From the NCBI GenBank assembly GCA_052168355.1, contig JBQLZQ010000049.1, forward strand, positions 174,785-238,784: a DNA stretch of 64,000 bases, in the 5' to 3' direction. The stretch comes from JBQLZQ01 sp052168355. Lineage in GTDB: Bacteria; Pseudomonadota; Alphaproteobacteria; DSM-16000; Inquilinaceae. Below are positions 15,764 through 24,150 of the stretch, piece by piece. Below the pieces are notes generated by a model. That model was not told where the DNA came from. It saw only the letters and a list, made by a program, of their open reading frames with translations, and ran no database searches. A program made the position numbers and the translations under genes. How positions within the stretch are numbered: the stretch's first letter is position 1; each line of letters opens with the position of its first letter.

Positions 15764-16300
15764 ATGTTGAACGCCGTTGATGCCGCGACGGTCAAGGGTT
15801 GGCTCGACGCCGACCGGGCCGTGTTGATCGACATCCGGGAAACCGACGAATTCGCGCGGGAGCATATTCCCACCGCCCATCATGTGCCGCTGTCGGGGTT
15901 CGATCGGGCCGATTTCCCGAAGGATCGCGGCAAGATCGCGGTGTTCCACTGCGCCAGCGGCAATCGCACGGCACAGGCCGCGCCGCAGATCTTGGGGGCC
16001 GGCTTCGCCGAGGTGCATCAGCTCGACGGCGGTCTGGCCGGGTGGAAGCGGGCGGGGTTCGCCACCGTCGTCAACCGGGCGGCGCCGATCAGCATCATGC
16101 GTCAGGTGCAGATCACGGCCGGGTCCCTGGTCATGCTGGGGGTGCTTCTCGGCTGGCTGGTCGCGCCGGGTTTCTACGCGCTCAGCGGGTTTGTCGGGGC
16201 GGGGCTGGCCTTCGCCGGCCTGTCGGGCACCTGCGCCATGGCCTCGATCCTGGGGCGGCTGCCCTACAACCGGCGCTGGATGACGCCGTCCGCGGCCTGA
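15764..16300 (+). CDS. Rhodanese fused to a DUF2892-type membrane domain (YgaP-like)
   Basis: 178 residues from ATG 15764, preceded by AAAGGAG. Residues 1-105 are a rhodanese domain with active-site Cys in FHCASGNRTAQA and the LDGGLAGWKRAGF end motif. Residues ~115-165 are two membrane helices ending in GTCAMASILGRLPYNR, as in YgaP and related DUF2892 fusions. It transfers sulfane sulfur at the inner membrane. Divergent from the persulfide dioxygenase; the last 37 bp overlap the convergent methyltransferase gene. Confidence 0.9.
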   Translation: MLNAVDAATVKGWLDADRAVLIDIRETDEFAREHIPTAHHVPLSGFDRADFPKDRGKIAVFHCASGNRTAQAAPQILGAGFAEVHQLDGGLAGWKRAGFATVVNRAAPISIMRQVQITAGSLVMLGVLLGWLVAPGFYALSGFVGAGLAFAGLSGTCAMASILGRLPYNRRWMTPSAA

Positions 16301-17061
16301 AGGCTGTTTTCGGGGGCGTCCGGGCTCTCGAGCCGGGCGTGAACATCGCCGACCCGGGTCTGGCGCGCCAGCAGGGCTTTGACGGCGGTGTCGTCCTGCC
16401 AGGTGTCGGAGAAAAAACGGGTGGATTCGCCCTTTAGATAATTGAAGCCGTAGGGCCCCAGAGCCATCAGCCGGTCGATACAGGCGGCGGCCAGGTCCGG
16501 GGCCTCGGGCAGCGTCTCGAAACTGACCCGGCGCAGCGGCCGGCTCAGACCCGCCAGGACCTGGAGCTCGAAGCCCTCGACATCGATCTTGCAAAAGGCC
16601 GGCGCGCCGAAGCGGTCGATCAGCGCGTCCAGCGTCGTTACCTCGACCTCGACCGACCGGTCCCAGCGCACGGCCGCGAACCCCTTGGTGCGGCTCATCC
16701 TGCCGATCCAGTCGGCGTTGAGGCTGCTCACCGTCGGGGTGGCGCTGCTGATCCTCAGCGTCGCCCGGCCGGGCGTGGCGCCGACCGCCTGATCGACCAG
16801 GAAAAAGCGCGGATGCCGCCCGTACAGCCGGCGCAGAACGGAAACGCAGGCGGGCTGCGGTTCGACCGCGACCACCCGCGCCCCGGCGGCCAGGGCGGCG
16901 CGTACCCGGTGGCCGACATGGGCGCCGATGTCGAAACAGACATCGCCCGGCCCGACCAGCGTGCGATAGAACGCCTCGAGACGCCGGCCGCGCAATGGCA
17001 TGGCGTAATAGAGCAGCAGCGATCGGGCGAGCCCGCGCCAGACACCGGGGGCGGTCCCCAC
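16264..17061 (-). CDS. FkbM family methyltransferase
   Basis: 265 residues starting at GTG 17061 with GAGGG upstream. SAM-binding motif I is VCFDIGAHVGHRVRAAL, motif II VVAVEPQPAC; the FkbM-specific segment TTLDALIDRFGAPAFCKIDVEGFELQVLAGL is complete. It should O-methylate a sugar or similar acceptor; the substrate is not predictable here. It follows the YceI gene by 14 bp and is probably the third gene of a three-gene operon. Confidence 0.87.
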   Translation of the reverse strand: MGTAPGVWRGLARSLLLYYAMPLRGRRLEAFYRTLVGPGDVCFDIGAHVGHRVRAALAAGARVVAVEPQPACVSVLRRLYGRHPRFFLVDQAVGATPGRATLRISSATPTVSSLNADWIGRMSRTKGFAAVRWDRSVEVEVTTLDALIDRFGAPAFCKIDVEGFELQVLAGLSRPLRRVSFETLPEAPDLAAACIDRLMALGPYGFNYLKGESTRFFSDTWQDDTAVKALLARQTRVGDVHARLESPDAPENSLQAADGVIQRRL

Positions 17062-17075
17062 GGGCGACCCTCGGT

Positions 17076-17678
17076 CTATTGCTGTTGCGCCTCGGCCTCG
17101 ATGATGATCTCCACCGTGTCGCCCACCAGGCCGTCGGCGACACCGTAGGTCATGCCCCAGTCGCTGCGGTTGAGGGTCCCCCGAACCGACACGCCAACCA
17201 CCTCCGGCGGCGCGGCGCCAAAGGGATAGCGGCCGATCTTGTTGAGGGTCACGTCCAGGGTGATCGGCCGGGTGACGCCGCGCAGGGTCAGATCGCCGAT
17301 CACCTGGCCCGTCCGCTCGCCGGTCGGCACCGCCTCGCGCAGGGTGAAGGTCATGGTCGGATGTGCGGAACTGTCCAGAAAGTCGCCGCTGCGCAGGTGC
17401 CCGTCCCGCTCGGCGTGGCCGGTATCGACGCTGGCGGTCTGCACCGTCACCTGAAGATCGCTCAGCGTTCGGGCTTCGTCGTCGAAGACAAAGCTGCCCG
17501 ATGCCTCCCGGAACAACCCCAGCGTGTTGGCAAAGCCGATATGGCTGACCAGGAAGGCGACCGCCAGATGGTCGGGATCCAGCGCATAGGTTTCCGGCGT
17601 GGCACGGGCCGGGCCGGGGGCGATCGGCAGGGCTAGGCCGGCACCAAGGGCCAGGGACAGAAGCGCGCGACGGATCAT
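17076..17678 (-). CDS. YceI family periplasmic lipid-binding protein
   Basis: 200 residues with a Sec signal (MIRRALLSLALGAGLALPIAPGP, cleavage near ARA-TPE). The lipocalin-like YceI fold is shown by YALDPDHLAVAFLVSHIGFANTLGLFREASG, SVDTGHAERDGHLRSGDFLD and GDLTLRGVTRPITLDVTLN. Family members bind isoprenoid-type lipids such as polyprenyl chains. Its ATG overlaps the stop of the CDP-alcohol phosphotransferase gene as ATGA, indicating translational coupling. Confidence 0.92.
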   Translation of the reverse strand: MIRRALLSLALGAGLALPIAPGPARATPETYALDPDHLAVAFLVSHIGFANTLGLFREASGSFVFDDEARTLSDLQVTVQTASVDTGHAERDGHLRSGDFLDSSAHPTMTFTLREAVPTGERTGQVIGDLTLRGVTRPITLDVTLNKIGRYPFGAAPPEVVGVSVRGTLNRSDWGMTYGVADGLVGDTVEIIIEAEAQQQ

Positions 17679-18424
17679 GAACGATCTCCCGAGGGTGGTT
17701 CTGAGGCAGGGACGAGCAGGGTCAGGGTATCCACGAAAAACGACCACGCCAAGAGCGCCAGCGCCGCAGCCGCGGCCACGGCCGCCAGGGATGGCGGGAT
17801 CAGCGGCACGCACAGGATGGCCAGCACCACCCCTTGGGTCACGCACACCACCTTGCGCCGTTTGCTGTCGGGCAGGGGCCGGCGCAGCGCCGGGACGACG
17901 CGGCCGGCGGCGACAAAGACATAGCGCATCGCCCCGATGGCCAGGACCCAGGCCCCCACCTGTCCGAATTCGTGGACCAGAACCGACAGCACCATCAGGA
18001 ACAGGGCGTCGGTTTCCATGTCGAACCGCGCGCCGAAGGCCGACGCGCAATTGCCGATCCGCGCCAGCCAGCCGTCGATCCCGTCCAGGATCACGGCCGC
18101 CAGCGCCACGCCGGCGATCATCCAGCCGACCGTGCCGATCGGCGGCGCGGTCCCGATCAGGGCCGCCAGCCCCGCGGTCAGCACACCGCGCAGCAGCGTC
18201 ACCCGGTTGGCCTGCCCGAACCCGACGACCGGCCGGTGCTGCGGCAGGAAGAAAAAGACGAGGGCGACCAGGGCCCCGAACACGATCAGGGCCGGCAGCG
18301 GGTTGACGGCGATCGGCACCGCCCCGCGCGGCGCCAGCCACAGACCGCCGGCCAGAAGGACGGCCCCGCCGGCCAGATGCAGGGCGGCGCTGGGCAGGGT
18401 GGGGTTGGACGACGCGAACCGCAT
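17675..18424 (-). CDS. CDP-alcohol phosphatidyltransferase family membrane enzyme
   Basis: 249 residues, about six membrane helices. The family motif D-x2-D-G-x2-A-R-x8-G-x3-D-x3-D is complete (DGIDGWLARIG then FGARFDMETD), so it should be active. It joins a CDP-linked alcohol or lipid to an acceptor alcohol. Co-translation with YceI (a lipid carrier) and proximity to an FkbM methyltransferase hint at synthesis or modification of an unusual membrane lipid; this is inference. Confidence 0.88.
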   Translation of the reverse strand: MRFASSNPTLPSAALHLAGGAVLLAGGLWLAPRGAVPIAVNPLPALIVFGALVALVFFFLPQHRPVVGFGQANRVTLLRGVLTAGLAALIGTAPPIGTVGWMIAGVALAAVILDGIDGWLARIGNCASAFGARFDMETDALFLMVLSVLVHEFGQVGAWVLAIGAMRYVFVAAGRVVPALRRPLPDSKRRKVVCVTQGVVLAILCVPLIPPSLAAVAAAAALALLAWSFFVDTLTLLVPASEPPSGDRS

Positions 18425-18581
18425 GATTTCACAGAATTGTCATGGACCGCGGCCAAAACAAGGCCCTGTCGACGACAACCGCCGCGCCCCGGGCCCGCCG
18501 ACCGCGGATCGGTTCGCCGAATTCTGTTGAACCAGCGGTCCCCAGGGTCTACATCATCGGCCGGCGCCACGCCGGCCTCAT

Positions 18582-18657
18582 GTCCCCTTCGTCTAGAGGC
18601 CTAGGACACCGCCCTCTCACGGCGGCAACAGGGGTTCGAATCCCCTAGGGGACGCCA
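18582..18657 (+). tRNA. tRNA-Glu (anticodon CTC)
   Basis: Acceptor strands GTCCCCT (18582-18588) and AGGGGAC (18647-18653), discriminator G and an encoded CCA (18655-18657). The anticodon arm CCGCC-CTCTCAC-GGCGG carries CTC, and the T arm is AGGGG-TTCGAAT-CCCCT. 76 nt including CCA. No integrase or att-like repeat is seen next to it. Confidence 0.97.
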
Positions 18658-18705
18658 GCTTCCTCGGGTTTTCTCGCCGCCGGTGCGGCCGGCGAGAGGT
18701 AGGCC

Positions 18706-19362
18706 ATGGCAAAGCCCTCCAAAAAAGACATCGTCGCCGTTCTTCTGGCCGCGCACGGGCGCACCTACTGCCGGGAACTGAGTATCCCGCTCGGGCGCAA
18801 CACGCCGTCGCCTCTGTTTCGCTGGCTGTGTGCCTCAATTCTGTTCAGTGCGCGGATCGGCGCCGGTCAGGCGGCGCGGGCGGCGGCGGCTCTCGCCGAC
18901 CGGGGTTGGACGACGGCGGCCAAAATGGCCGCCAGCACCTGGGAACAGCGGACGAAGGCCCTGAACGAGTCCGGTTACGCCCGCTACGACGAAAGCACGG
19001 CGCGCATGCTGGGCGACACGGCGGCGCTGCTGATCTCCGACTATGGCGGCGACCTGCGCCGGCTGCGGGCGGAGGCGGAATGCAACCCGGCGGCGGAGCG
19101 GCGGCTGCTCAAGCGCTGCAAGGGGCTGGGCGACGTCGGCGTCGACATATTTTTTCGCGAGGTCCAGGCGGTGTGGGGCGAACTCTACCCCTTCGCCGAC
19201 GCCAAGGCCCTCAAGGCCGCCGGGCGGCTGGGGTTGGGCGGCGATGCCGAATGCCTGGCCCGCCTCGTTGACCGCGATCGGTTCCCGCACCTCGTGGCCG
19301 CCCTGGTTCGCGTGGAGCTTGCGCACGGTCACGGCGCCGTGCTGGAGCGGGCGGCCGGCTGA
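18706..19362 (+). CDS. HhH-GPD (endonuclease III-like) fold protein lacking the Fe-S cluster
   Basis: 218 residues from ATG 18706 (GAGAGGT upstream). The central part matches the helix-hairpin-helix DNA glycosylase fold: ASILFSARIGAGQAARAAAAL, LLKRCKGLGDVGVDIFFREV (hairpin) and YPFADAKALKAAGRLGLG, whose Asp aligns with the catalytic Asp of EndoIII. The catalytic Lys position of LPGVGRKTA is not conserved, and no C-terminal Cys cluster is present. It may be a monofunctional glycosylase or a non-catalytic DNA-binding relative. Located 49 bp after tRNA-Glu. Confidence 0.6.
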   Translation: MAKPSKKDIVAVLLAAHGRTYCRELSIPLGRNTPSPLFRWLCASILFSARIGAGQAARAAAALADRGWTTAAKMAASTWEQRTKALNESGYARYDESTARMLGDTAALLISDYGGDLRRLRAEAECNPAAERRLLKRCKGLGDVGVDIFFREVQAVWGELYPFADAKALKAAGRLGLGGDAECLARLVDRDRFPHLVAALVRVELAHGHGAVLERAAG

Positions 19363-19493
19363 TCGGAAGTGTCGGCGTCCGAGTCCGCATGGCCCATCCC
19401 GCGCAGGGATGATAGACTGACTCTGCGCCGTCCATGCGAGGGTATACCCCGCGACCCGGCGCCCCATATTTGAGAGCACGATTTCGGTGCGAC

Positions 19494-19515
19494 CCCGGCG
19501 CCGGCGCCGGGTTTT
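19494..19515 (+). terminator. Terminator-like perfect hairpin before the ABC exporter gene
   Basis: A self-complementary 18-mer (CCCGGCG-CCGG-CGCCGGG, 19494-19511) followed directly by TTTT. It ends 29 bp before the exporter start, so it could terminate the upstream gene or attenuate the exporter transcript. Confidence 0.45.
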
Positions 19516-19544
19516 CGTTTGTGCACCCCCTTGAGGATCGGTCC

Positions 19545-21392
19545 ATGTACGCCTTTTTCGAACGGCTTCTCGATCCGCTGGCGCCGGCCAAGGTTCGGCG
19601 GCCGCCGCAGGGCACGGGTGCCTTCTTCTCGCACTTCCTGATGCCGATCCGCGGGCTGCTGTTGGTGACCCTGGCCGTTTCCGGCGTCGCGGCCATTTCG
19701 GAACTGGCGCTGTTCGCCTTTCTCGGCGCCATCGTCGATTGGATGACGGAGACGCCGCGGGCCGATTTCCTGGCCACCCACGGGCTGGCGCTGATCGCCA
19801 TGGGCGTCATCGCCATCATCGTCCGGCCGGCGTCGGCGCTGGCGGCGCGGGGGCTGATCATGCTGGCCCTGGTGCCCGGCCTGTCCAACCGGGTGCGCTG
19901 GCACAATCACCGCTATGTGCTGCGCCAGAGCCTGGCCTTTTTCACCAACGACTTCGCCGGCCGCATCGCCCAGAAGGTGATGCAGACCGGGCCGTCCCTG
20001 CGCGAAGTGGTGATGAGCACCATCGACGGGGTCTGGTTCCTGCTGATCTACCTGATCGGCACCGTCGCGCTTCTGGCCGGGCTCGACTGGCGGCTGCTGG
20101 CGCCGGTGGTCGTGTGGTCGGTCGGCTACGGCGCGGTCATCTATTTCATGGTGCCGCCGGTGCGGCAGCGTTCGGCCGCCTTGTCGGAGGCAAACTCGGT
20201 CCTGTCGGGCCGGGTGGTCGACAGCTACACCAACATCCAGTCGGTCAAGCTGTTCGCCCACGCCGAGCGGGAGGAAGCGTTCGCCAGCGAGGGGATCGCC
20301 CGGCAGACCCAGGCCTTCCGCGTCCTGATGCGGTCCATCTTCACCATGACGGTAACGCTGACGGTCCTCAACAGCGCCCTGATCCTGGCCATGGCGGCGG
20401 CGTCGATCCTGCTGTGGCTGGACGGGACCTTGGGCGTCGGAGCCATCGCCATCGCCAACGGGCTGATCATCCGGTTGAGCCAGATGTCGGGCTGGATCCT
20501 GCGCACGATCACGACCCTGTTCGAAAGCATCGGCACGGTGCAGAACGGGATCGAGACCATCGCCCAGCCCTATACGGTGACCGACCGCTCCGGCGCGGAT
20601 CACCTGGACGTGCGCAGGGGCGAGATCCTGTTCGACCGGGTCCAGTTCCAGTATGGCGGCGAGAACAGCGTCGTCCAGGATCTGACCCTGCACATCCGGC
20701 CGGGGGAAAAGGTCGGGCTGGTCGGCCGTTCGGGCGCGGGGAAATCGACCCTGGTCAATCTGCTGCTGCGCTTCTACGACGTCGAGGGCGGCCGCATCCT
20801 GATCGACGGCCAGGACATCGCCGGTGTCCGCCAGGCCAGCCTGCGGGCGCGGATCGGCGTGGTCACCCAGGACACGGCCCTGCTCAACCGCTCGATCCGC
20901 GACAACATCCGGTACGGCCGGCCCGAGGCCACGGACGCGGACATCGCCCGTGTCGCCGCCCTGGCCGAGGCCGACGCCTTTATCCCCGATCTGGTCGATC
21001 CCAGGGGCAGGCGCGGCTATGACGCCCATGTCGGCGAACGGGGGGTGAAGCTGTCGGGCGGTCAGCGGCAGCGGATCGCCATCGCCCGGGTGATGCTCAA
21101 GGACGCCCCGATCCTGGTCCTGGACGAGGCGACGGCCGCCCTGGATTCCGAGGTCGAGGCGGCGATCCAGGGGCAGCTTCGCAACCTCATGGACGGCAAG
21201 ACCGTGATCGCCATCGCCCATCGTCTGTCGACCATCGCGGCCCTGGACCGGCTGGTGGTGATGGACGATGGCCGCATCGTCGAGGACGGGCGGCACGACG
21301 ACCTGGTGCGACGGCGGGGGATCTACGCCGACCTGTGGACCCGCCAGTCGGGCGGCTTCCTGGGGGTGGAGCCGGTCGAGTGGGCGTCCTGA
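19545..21392 (+). CDS. ABC exporter, fused permease and ATPase (subfamily B type)
   Basis: 615 residues from ATG 19545, with GAGG nine bases upstream. Six membrane helices occupy roughly residues 30-330. The ATPase follows with Walker A GRSGAGKST, signature LSGGQRQR, Walker B ILVLDEATAALD and the H-loop IAHRLST. The substrate is unknown; lipid, peptide or drug export are all possible for this class. Works as a homodimer unless a partner exists elsewhere. It faces the glucan biosynthesis gene, with only about 20 bp between their ends. Confidence 0.92.
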   Translation: MYAFFERLLDPLAPAKVRRPPQGTGAFFSHFLMPIRGLLLVTLAVSGVAAISELALFAFLGAIVDWMTETPRADFLATHGLALIAMGVIAIIVRPASALAARGLIMLALVPGLSNRVRWHNHRYVLRQSLAFFTNDFAGRIAQKVMQTGPSLREVVMSTIDGVWFLLIYLIGTVALLAGLDWRLLAPVVVWSVGYGAVIYFMVPPVRQRSAALSEANSVLSGRVVDSYTNIQSVKLFAHAEREEAFASEGIARQTQAFRVLMRSIFTMTVTLTVLNSALILAMAAASILLWLDGTLGVGAIAIANGLIIRLSQMSGWILRTITTLFESIGTVQNGIETIAQPYTVTDRSGADHLDVRRGEILFDRVQFQYGGENSVVQDLTLHIRPGEKVGLVGRSGAGKSTLVNLLLRFYDVEGGRILIDGQDIAGVRQASLRARIGVVTQDTALLNRSIRDNIRYGRPEATDADIARVAALAEADAFIPDLVDPRGRRGYDAHVGERGVKLSGGQRQRIAIARVMLKDAPILVLDEATAALDSEVEAAIQGQLRNLMDGKTVIAIAHRLSTIAALDRLVVMDDGRIVEDGRHDDLVRRRGIYADLWTRQSGGFLGVEPVEWAS

Positions 21393-21411
21393 CCGGCGCC
21401 GCCCCCGTCCG

Positions 21412-23004
21412 TCACGCCGGCGGCGGCAGGTACTGGTAGATCCAGGTCTCGGTCTGGGGCTCGCCGCCATGGCGCAGGCTGCACCGCAGATCGACCGGTT
21501 CGGGACCCGGCGCGTCGAGATCGAACACCGCCCGCCACTTCTTGGTGCCGACGATCGGCAGGGTGTAGGGGTTGTCGATGGTTCCGCGCGAGGCCTCGGC
21601 GACGATCTTCATGGAATCGTCGCTCCGCCGGTCGTCCAGCGGTCCGCCGGCGAAATCGATGACGAACTTGCGCCGGCCCGGCGGGCGCGGCTGGCCGGGC
21701 GTGCCACCCCACCCTTGACGCGTGGCCACGGTTCGGGCCAGGTAGGGACTGGGATAGGGATGGTCGGCCGACCAGTACAGCCGGTAGTCGAATTCCCACC
21801 GCGATCCTGACAGCACCGGCTCGGCCGGCACCCAATAGGCGACGATGTTGTCGTAGATCTCGTCGTCGGTCGGGATCTCGACCAGTTGCACCGCACCCGC
21901 GCCCCAGTCGCCCAGGGGCTCCACCCACAGGCTGGGCCGGCGATTATAGAACGCGCCGTCGTCCTGATAGTTGGCGAAATCGCGGTCGCGCTGCATAAGC
22001 CCGAAACCGCGCGGATTGTGGTCCAGGAACGAATTGGTCCGCACCGTCGCGGGGTTGATCAGCGGTCGCCACAGCCGTTCGCCATTGCCGGTCCAAACAG
22101 CCAGCCCGTCGCTGTCGTGGATCTCGGGTCGCCAGTCGTTGGCCAGGCGCCGGTCGTTCTCGGCATACCAGAACATGCTGGTCAGCGGCGCCACGCCCAT
22201 GCGCTTTATGTCGGTGCGCGCAAAAAGCACCGACTTGACGGTCATGACCACGGCGCCGTCCCGGCGTGCGTCGATGCGAAAGGCGCCGGTGATGCTGGGC
22301 CCGTCGAGCAGGGCGTGAATGGCCACCGAATGGTCGCCGGGGGCCGACGGTTCCAGCCAGAACGCGCTGAAACGCGGGAATTCCTCGCCGGTGGGCAGGG
22401 CCGTGTCGATGGCGATGCCGCGCGCCGACAGCCCGTACTGATCCAACTCGCCGGAACTGCGGAAATAGGCCGCGCCCAGAAAGACCAGCCAGTCGGTGCG
22501 CGGCCGGTCCGGGTTCATCAGCCGGAACCCGGCATACCCCAGATCGTCGGGCAGCTGTCCCTCAAGCCCCGTGTCGCCATAGCGGAAGGCCGCCGGGTCA
22601 TAGAGCACCTGGCGCGCCTGGCCGCCTTCCACAACATGGACCTCGATCGGCGCCTGGAACAGCCGTCCCAGGTGGAAGAACTGGATCGGGTAGGGCTTTC
22701 CCGGCTCCTGCCACAAGGCCCGTTCCGGCCGGTAGGTCAGCTCCTTGTAAGCGTCGTAGTTGATGGTCTCCAGCACCTCCGGAAACCGCACCGGCGGCGC
22801 TACGTAGGGTTGAGCCGCCAGGTCCCGCGCCAACGTTTCCAGCCTGGAAAAGTCGAACGGTTCGGCCGGGCCCAGGGGCAGCTCGGCCGCGCCGGGCTGG
22901 GCCATGGCCGGGTTTTCCAGCAGATGGGCAGCAACCGGGGCCAGCGCCGCGGCGGCGCCGCAACGCAGCAGGTCCCGACGGGACGGGGATGAACGCACGG
23001 CCAA
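21412..23004 (-). CDS. Periplasmic glucan biosynthesis protein, OpgG/OpgD (MdoG/MdoD) family
   Basis: 530 residues from TTG 23004, chosen because GAGGAG sits 7 bases upstream. The N-terminus SPSRRDLLRCGAAAALAPVAA is a twin-arginine signal, as in OpgD. The body shows PFDFSRLETLARDLAAQPYVAP, YRPERALWQEPGKPYPIQFFHLG, FFRSSGELDQYGLSARGIAIDT and FLDHNPRGFGLMQRDRDFANYQDD, all OpgG/D hallmarks. It helps make osmoregulated periplasmic glucans. No OpgH glucosyltransferase gene is adjacent. Confidence 0.93.
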   Translation of the reverse strand: MAVRSSPSRRDLLRCGAAAALAPVAAHLLENPAMAQPGAAELPLGPAEPFDFSRLETLARDLAAQPYVAPPVRFPEVLETINYDAYKELTYRPERALWQEPGKPYPIQFFHLGRLFQAPIEVHVVEGGQARQVLYDPAAFRYGDTGLEGQLPDDLGYAGFRLMNPDRPRTDWLVFLGAAYFRSSGELDQYGLSARGIAIDTALPTGEEFPRFSAFWLEPSAPGDHSVAIHALLDGPSITGAFRIDARRDGAVVMTVKSVLFARTDIKRMGVAPLTSMFWYAENDRRLANDWRPEIHDSDGLAVWTGNGERLWRPLINPATVRTNSFLDHNPRGFGLMQRDRDFANYQDDGAFYNRRPSLWVEPLGDWGAGAVQLVEIPTDDEIYDNIVAYWVPAEPVLSGSRWEFDYRLYWSADHPYPSPYLARTVATRQGWGGTPGQPRPPGRRKFVIDFAGGPLDDRRSDDSMKIVAEASRGTIDNPYTLPIVGTKKWRAVFDLDAPGPEPVDLRCSLRHGGEPQTETWIYQYLPPPA

Positions 23005-23124
23005 CGGGCAACTCCTCGAAGAAAAGACGGATCGCGACGCGACGCTACAGATGCGGTCGTGCGCCGCCGGGGTCAATGCATGACGGTACACGCCGGCGCG
23101 ACCCGGCAGGAATCCCTGACCGTT

Positions 23125-24033
23125 TCAAGTGACGCCTTCCCCCAGCCGCGCCTTCAGCCGAGCGGCCGCGAAATCGAGGAAGGCCCGGACCTTGAGCGGC
23201 TGCAGCCCACCGCCCCGGTAGACCAGATTGACCGGCCAGGGCGCCGGTTCGAAGGCCTCGAGCACGACAGACAGCGTGCCGTCCCGCAGCGCCCGCGCCG
23301 CCTGGTACGACAGCAGCCGGGTGATCCCGACTCCCTCGATGGCGGCGTCGGTCGCGGCCTCGGCGGTATTGACGATCAGTCGCGAGCGGATCGGCACGGA
23401 TGTCTGCGACATCCCGGTCGTCGGGAAACTCCAAGCGTCAGGCGACATCAGGCCTTCGAAGGTGATGCAGTCGTGTGCGCCGAGGTCCTCCGGGATTTCC
23501 GGTATGCCGCGATCGGCAAGGTAGGCGGGGCTTGCGCACACCACCCGGCGCACCGCGCCGACGCGGCGCGCGATCAGGCTGCTGTCGGGCAGCGCGCCGA
23601 TCCGCACGGCCAGGTCGACGGGTTCCTCCAGCAGGTTGATGGACCGGTCGGCGAGGGTCATCCGGATATCGATCTCGGGATAGGCCTGGAGGAACGCGGT
23701 GACGACCGGCACGACATGAAGACGGCCCAGCACGATCGGCGCGGTGATGGCCAGCTCGCCCTTCGGCGCGGTGTATTCGCCCGACGCCGCCCGCTCGGCC
23801 TCCGTCACGTCGGCCAGGATCCTCCGGCAGGCCGCGATATAGGACCGACCGGACTCGGTCAGCGTCAGGCGACGGTTCGAGCGGTTGAGAAGGCGCGTGC
23901 GCAGATGCGCTTCCAGGTCCGAAACCTTGCGGCTGACCGTGGCCAAAGGCATGCCAAGGCGGCGCGATGCGGCCGACAGGCTGCCTGAGTCAACCGCAGC
24001 GACAAGAACGGCCATCGAGTCAAATCGATCCAT
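23125..24033 (-). CDS. LysR family transcriptional regulator
   Basis: 302 residues. The N-terminal winged helix reads MDRFDSMAVLVAAVDSGSLSAASRRLGMPLATVSRKVSDLEAHLRTRLLNRSNRRLTLTESG in fragments typical of the CrgA/DsdC-like LysR subgroup; the rest is a periplasmic-binding-like effector domain (GELAITAPIVLGRLHVVP, DLAVRIGALPDSSLIARRVG). Divergent from an alpha/beta hydrolase, which it probably regulates. A T-N11-A box sits immediately upstream of its own start. Confidence 0.92.
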   Translation of the reverse strand: MDRFDSMAVLVAAVDSGSLSAASRRLGMPLATVSRKVSDLEAHLRTRLLNRSNRRLTLTESGRSYIAACRRILADVTEAERAASGEYTAPKGELAITAPIVLGRLHVVPVVTAFLQAYPEIDIRMTLADRSINLLEEPVDLAVRIGALPDSSLIARRVGAVRRVVCASPAYLADRGIPEIPEDLGAHDCITFEGLMSPDAWSFPTTGMSQTSVPIRSRLIVNTAEAATDAAIEGVGITRLLSYQAARALRDGTLSVVLEAFEPAPWPVNLVYRGGGLQPLKVRAFLDFAAARLKARLGEGVT

Positions 24034-24037
24034 ATTG

Positions 24038-24054
24038 CTTCCATAAAATGGAAG
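24038..24054. promoter_or_regulatory. Candidate LysR binding box
   Basis: CTTCCAT-AAA-ATGGAAG, a perfect 7-bp inverted repeat whose core TCCATAAAATGGA fits the LysR T-N11-A rule. It begins 5 bp upstream of the lysR ATG and is followed by an AT-rich stretch (24060-24083) that may hold the divergent hydrolase promoter. Confidence 0.55.
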
Positions 24055-24150
24055 GGTAATTCCTAATATTAATATCTAATATCGATGAATGGAAGGAGAT
24101 ACCTTCGAGCCATCGGCCTATCCCGGCCGCCGCACTCGAAGGAATGCCCC

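Noticed and set aside
18582..18657. tRNA-Glu as an integration site
   Set aside because: No integrase, phage gene or duplicated tRNA 3' end was found downstream.
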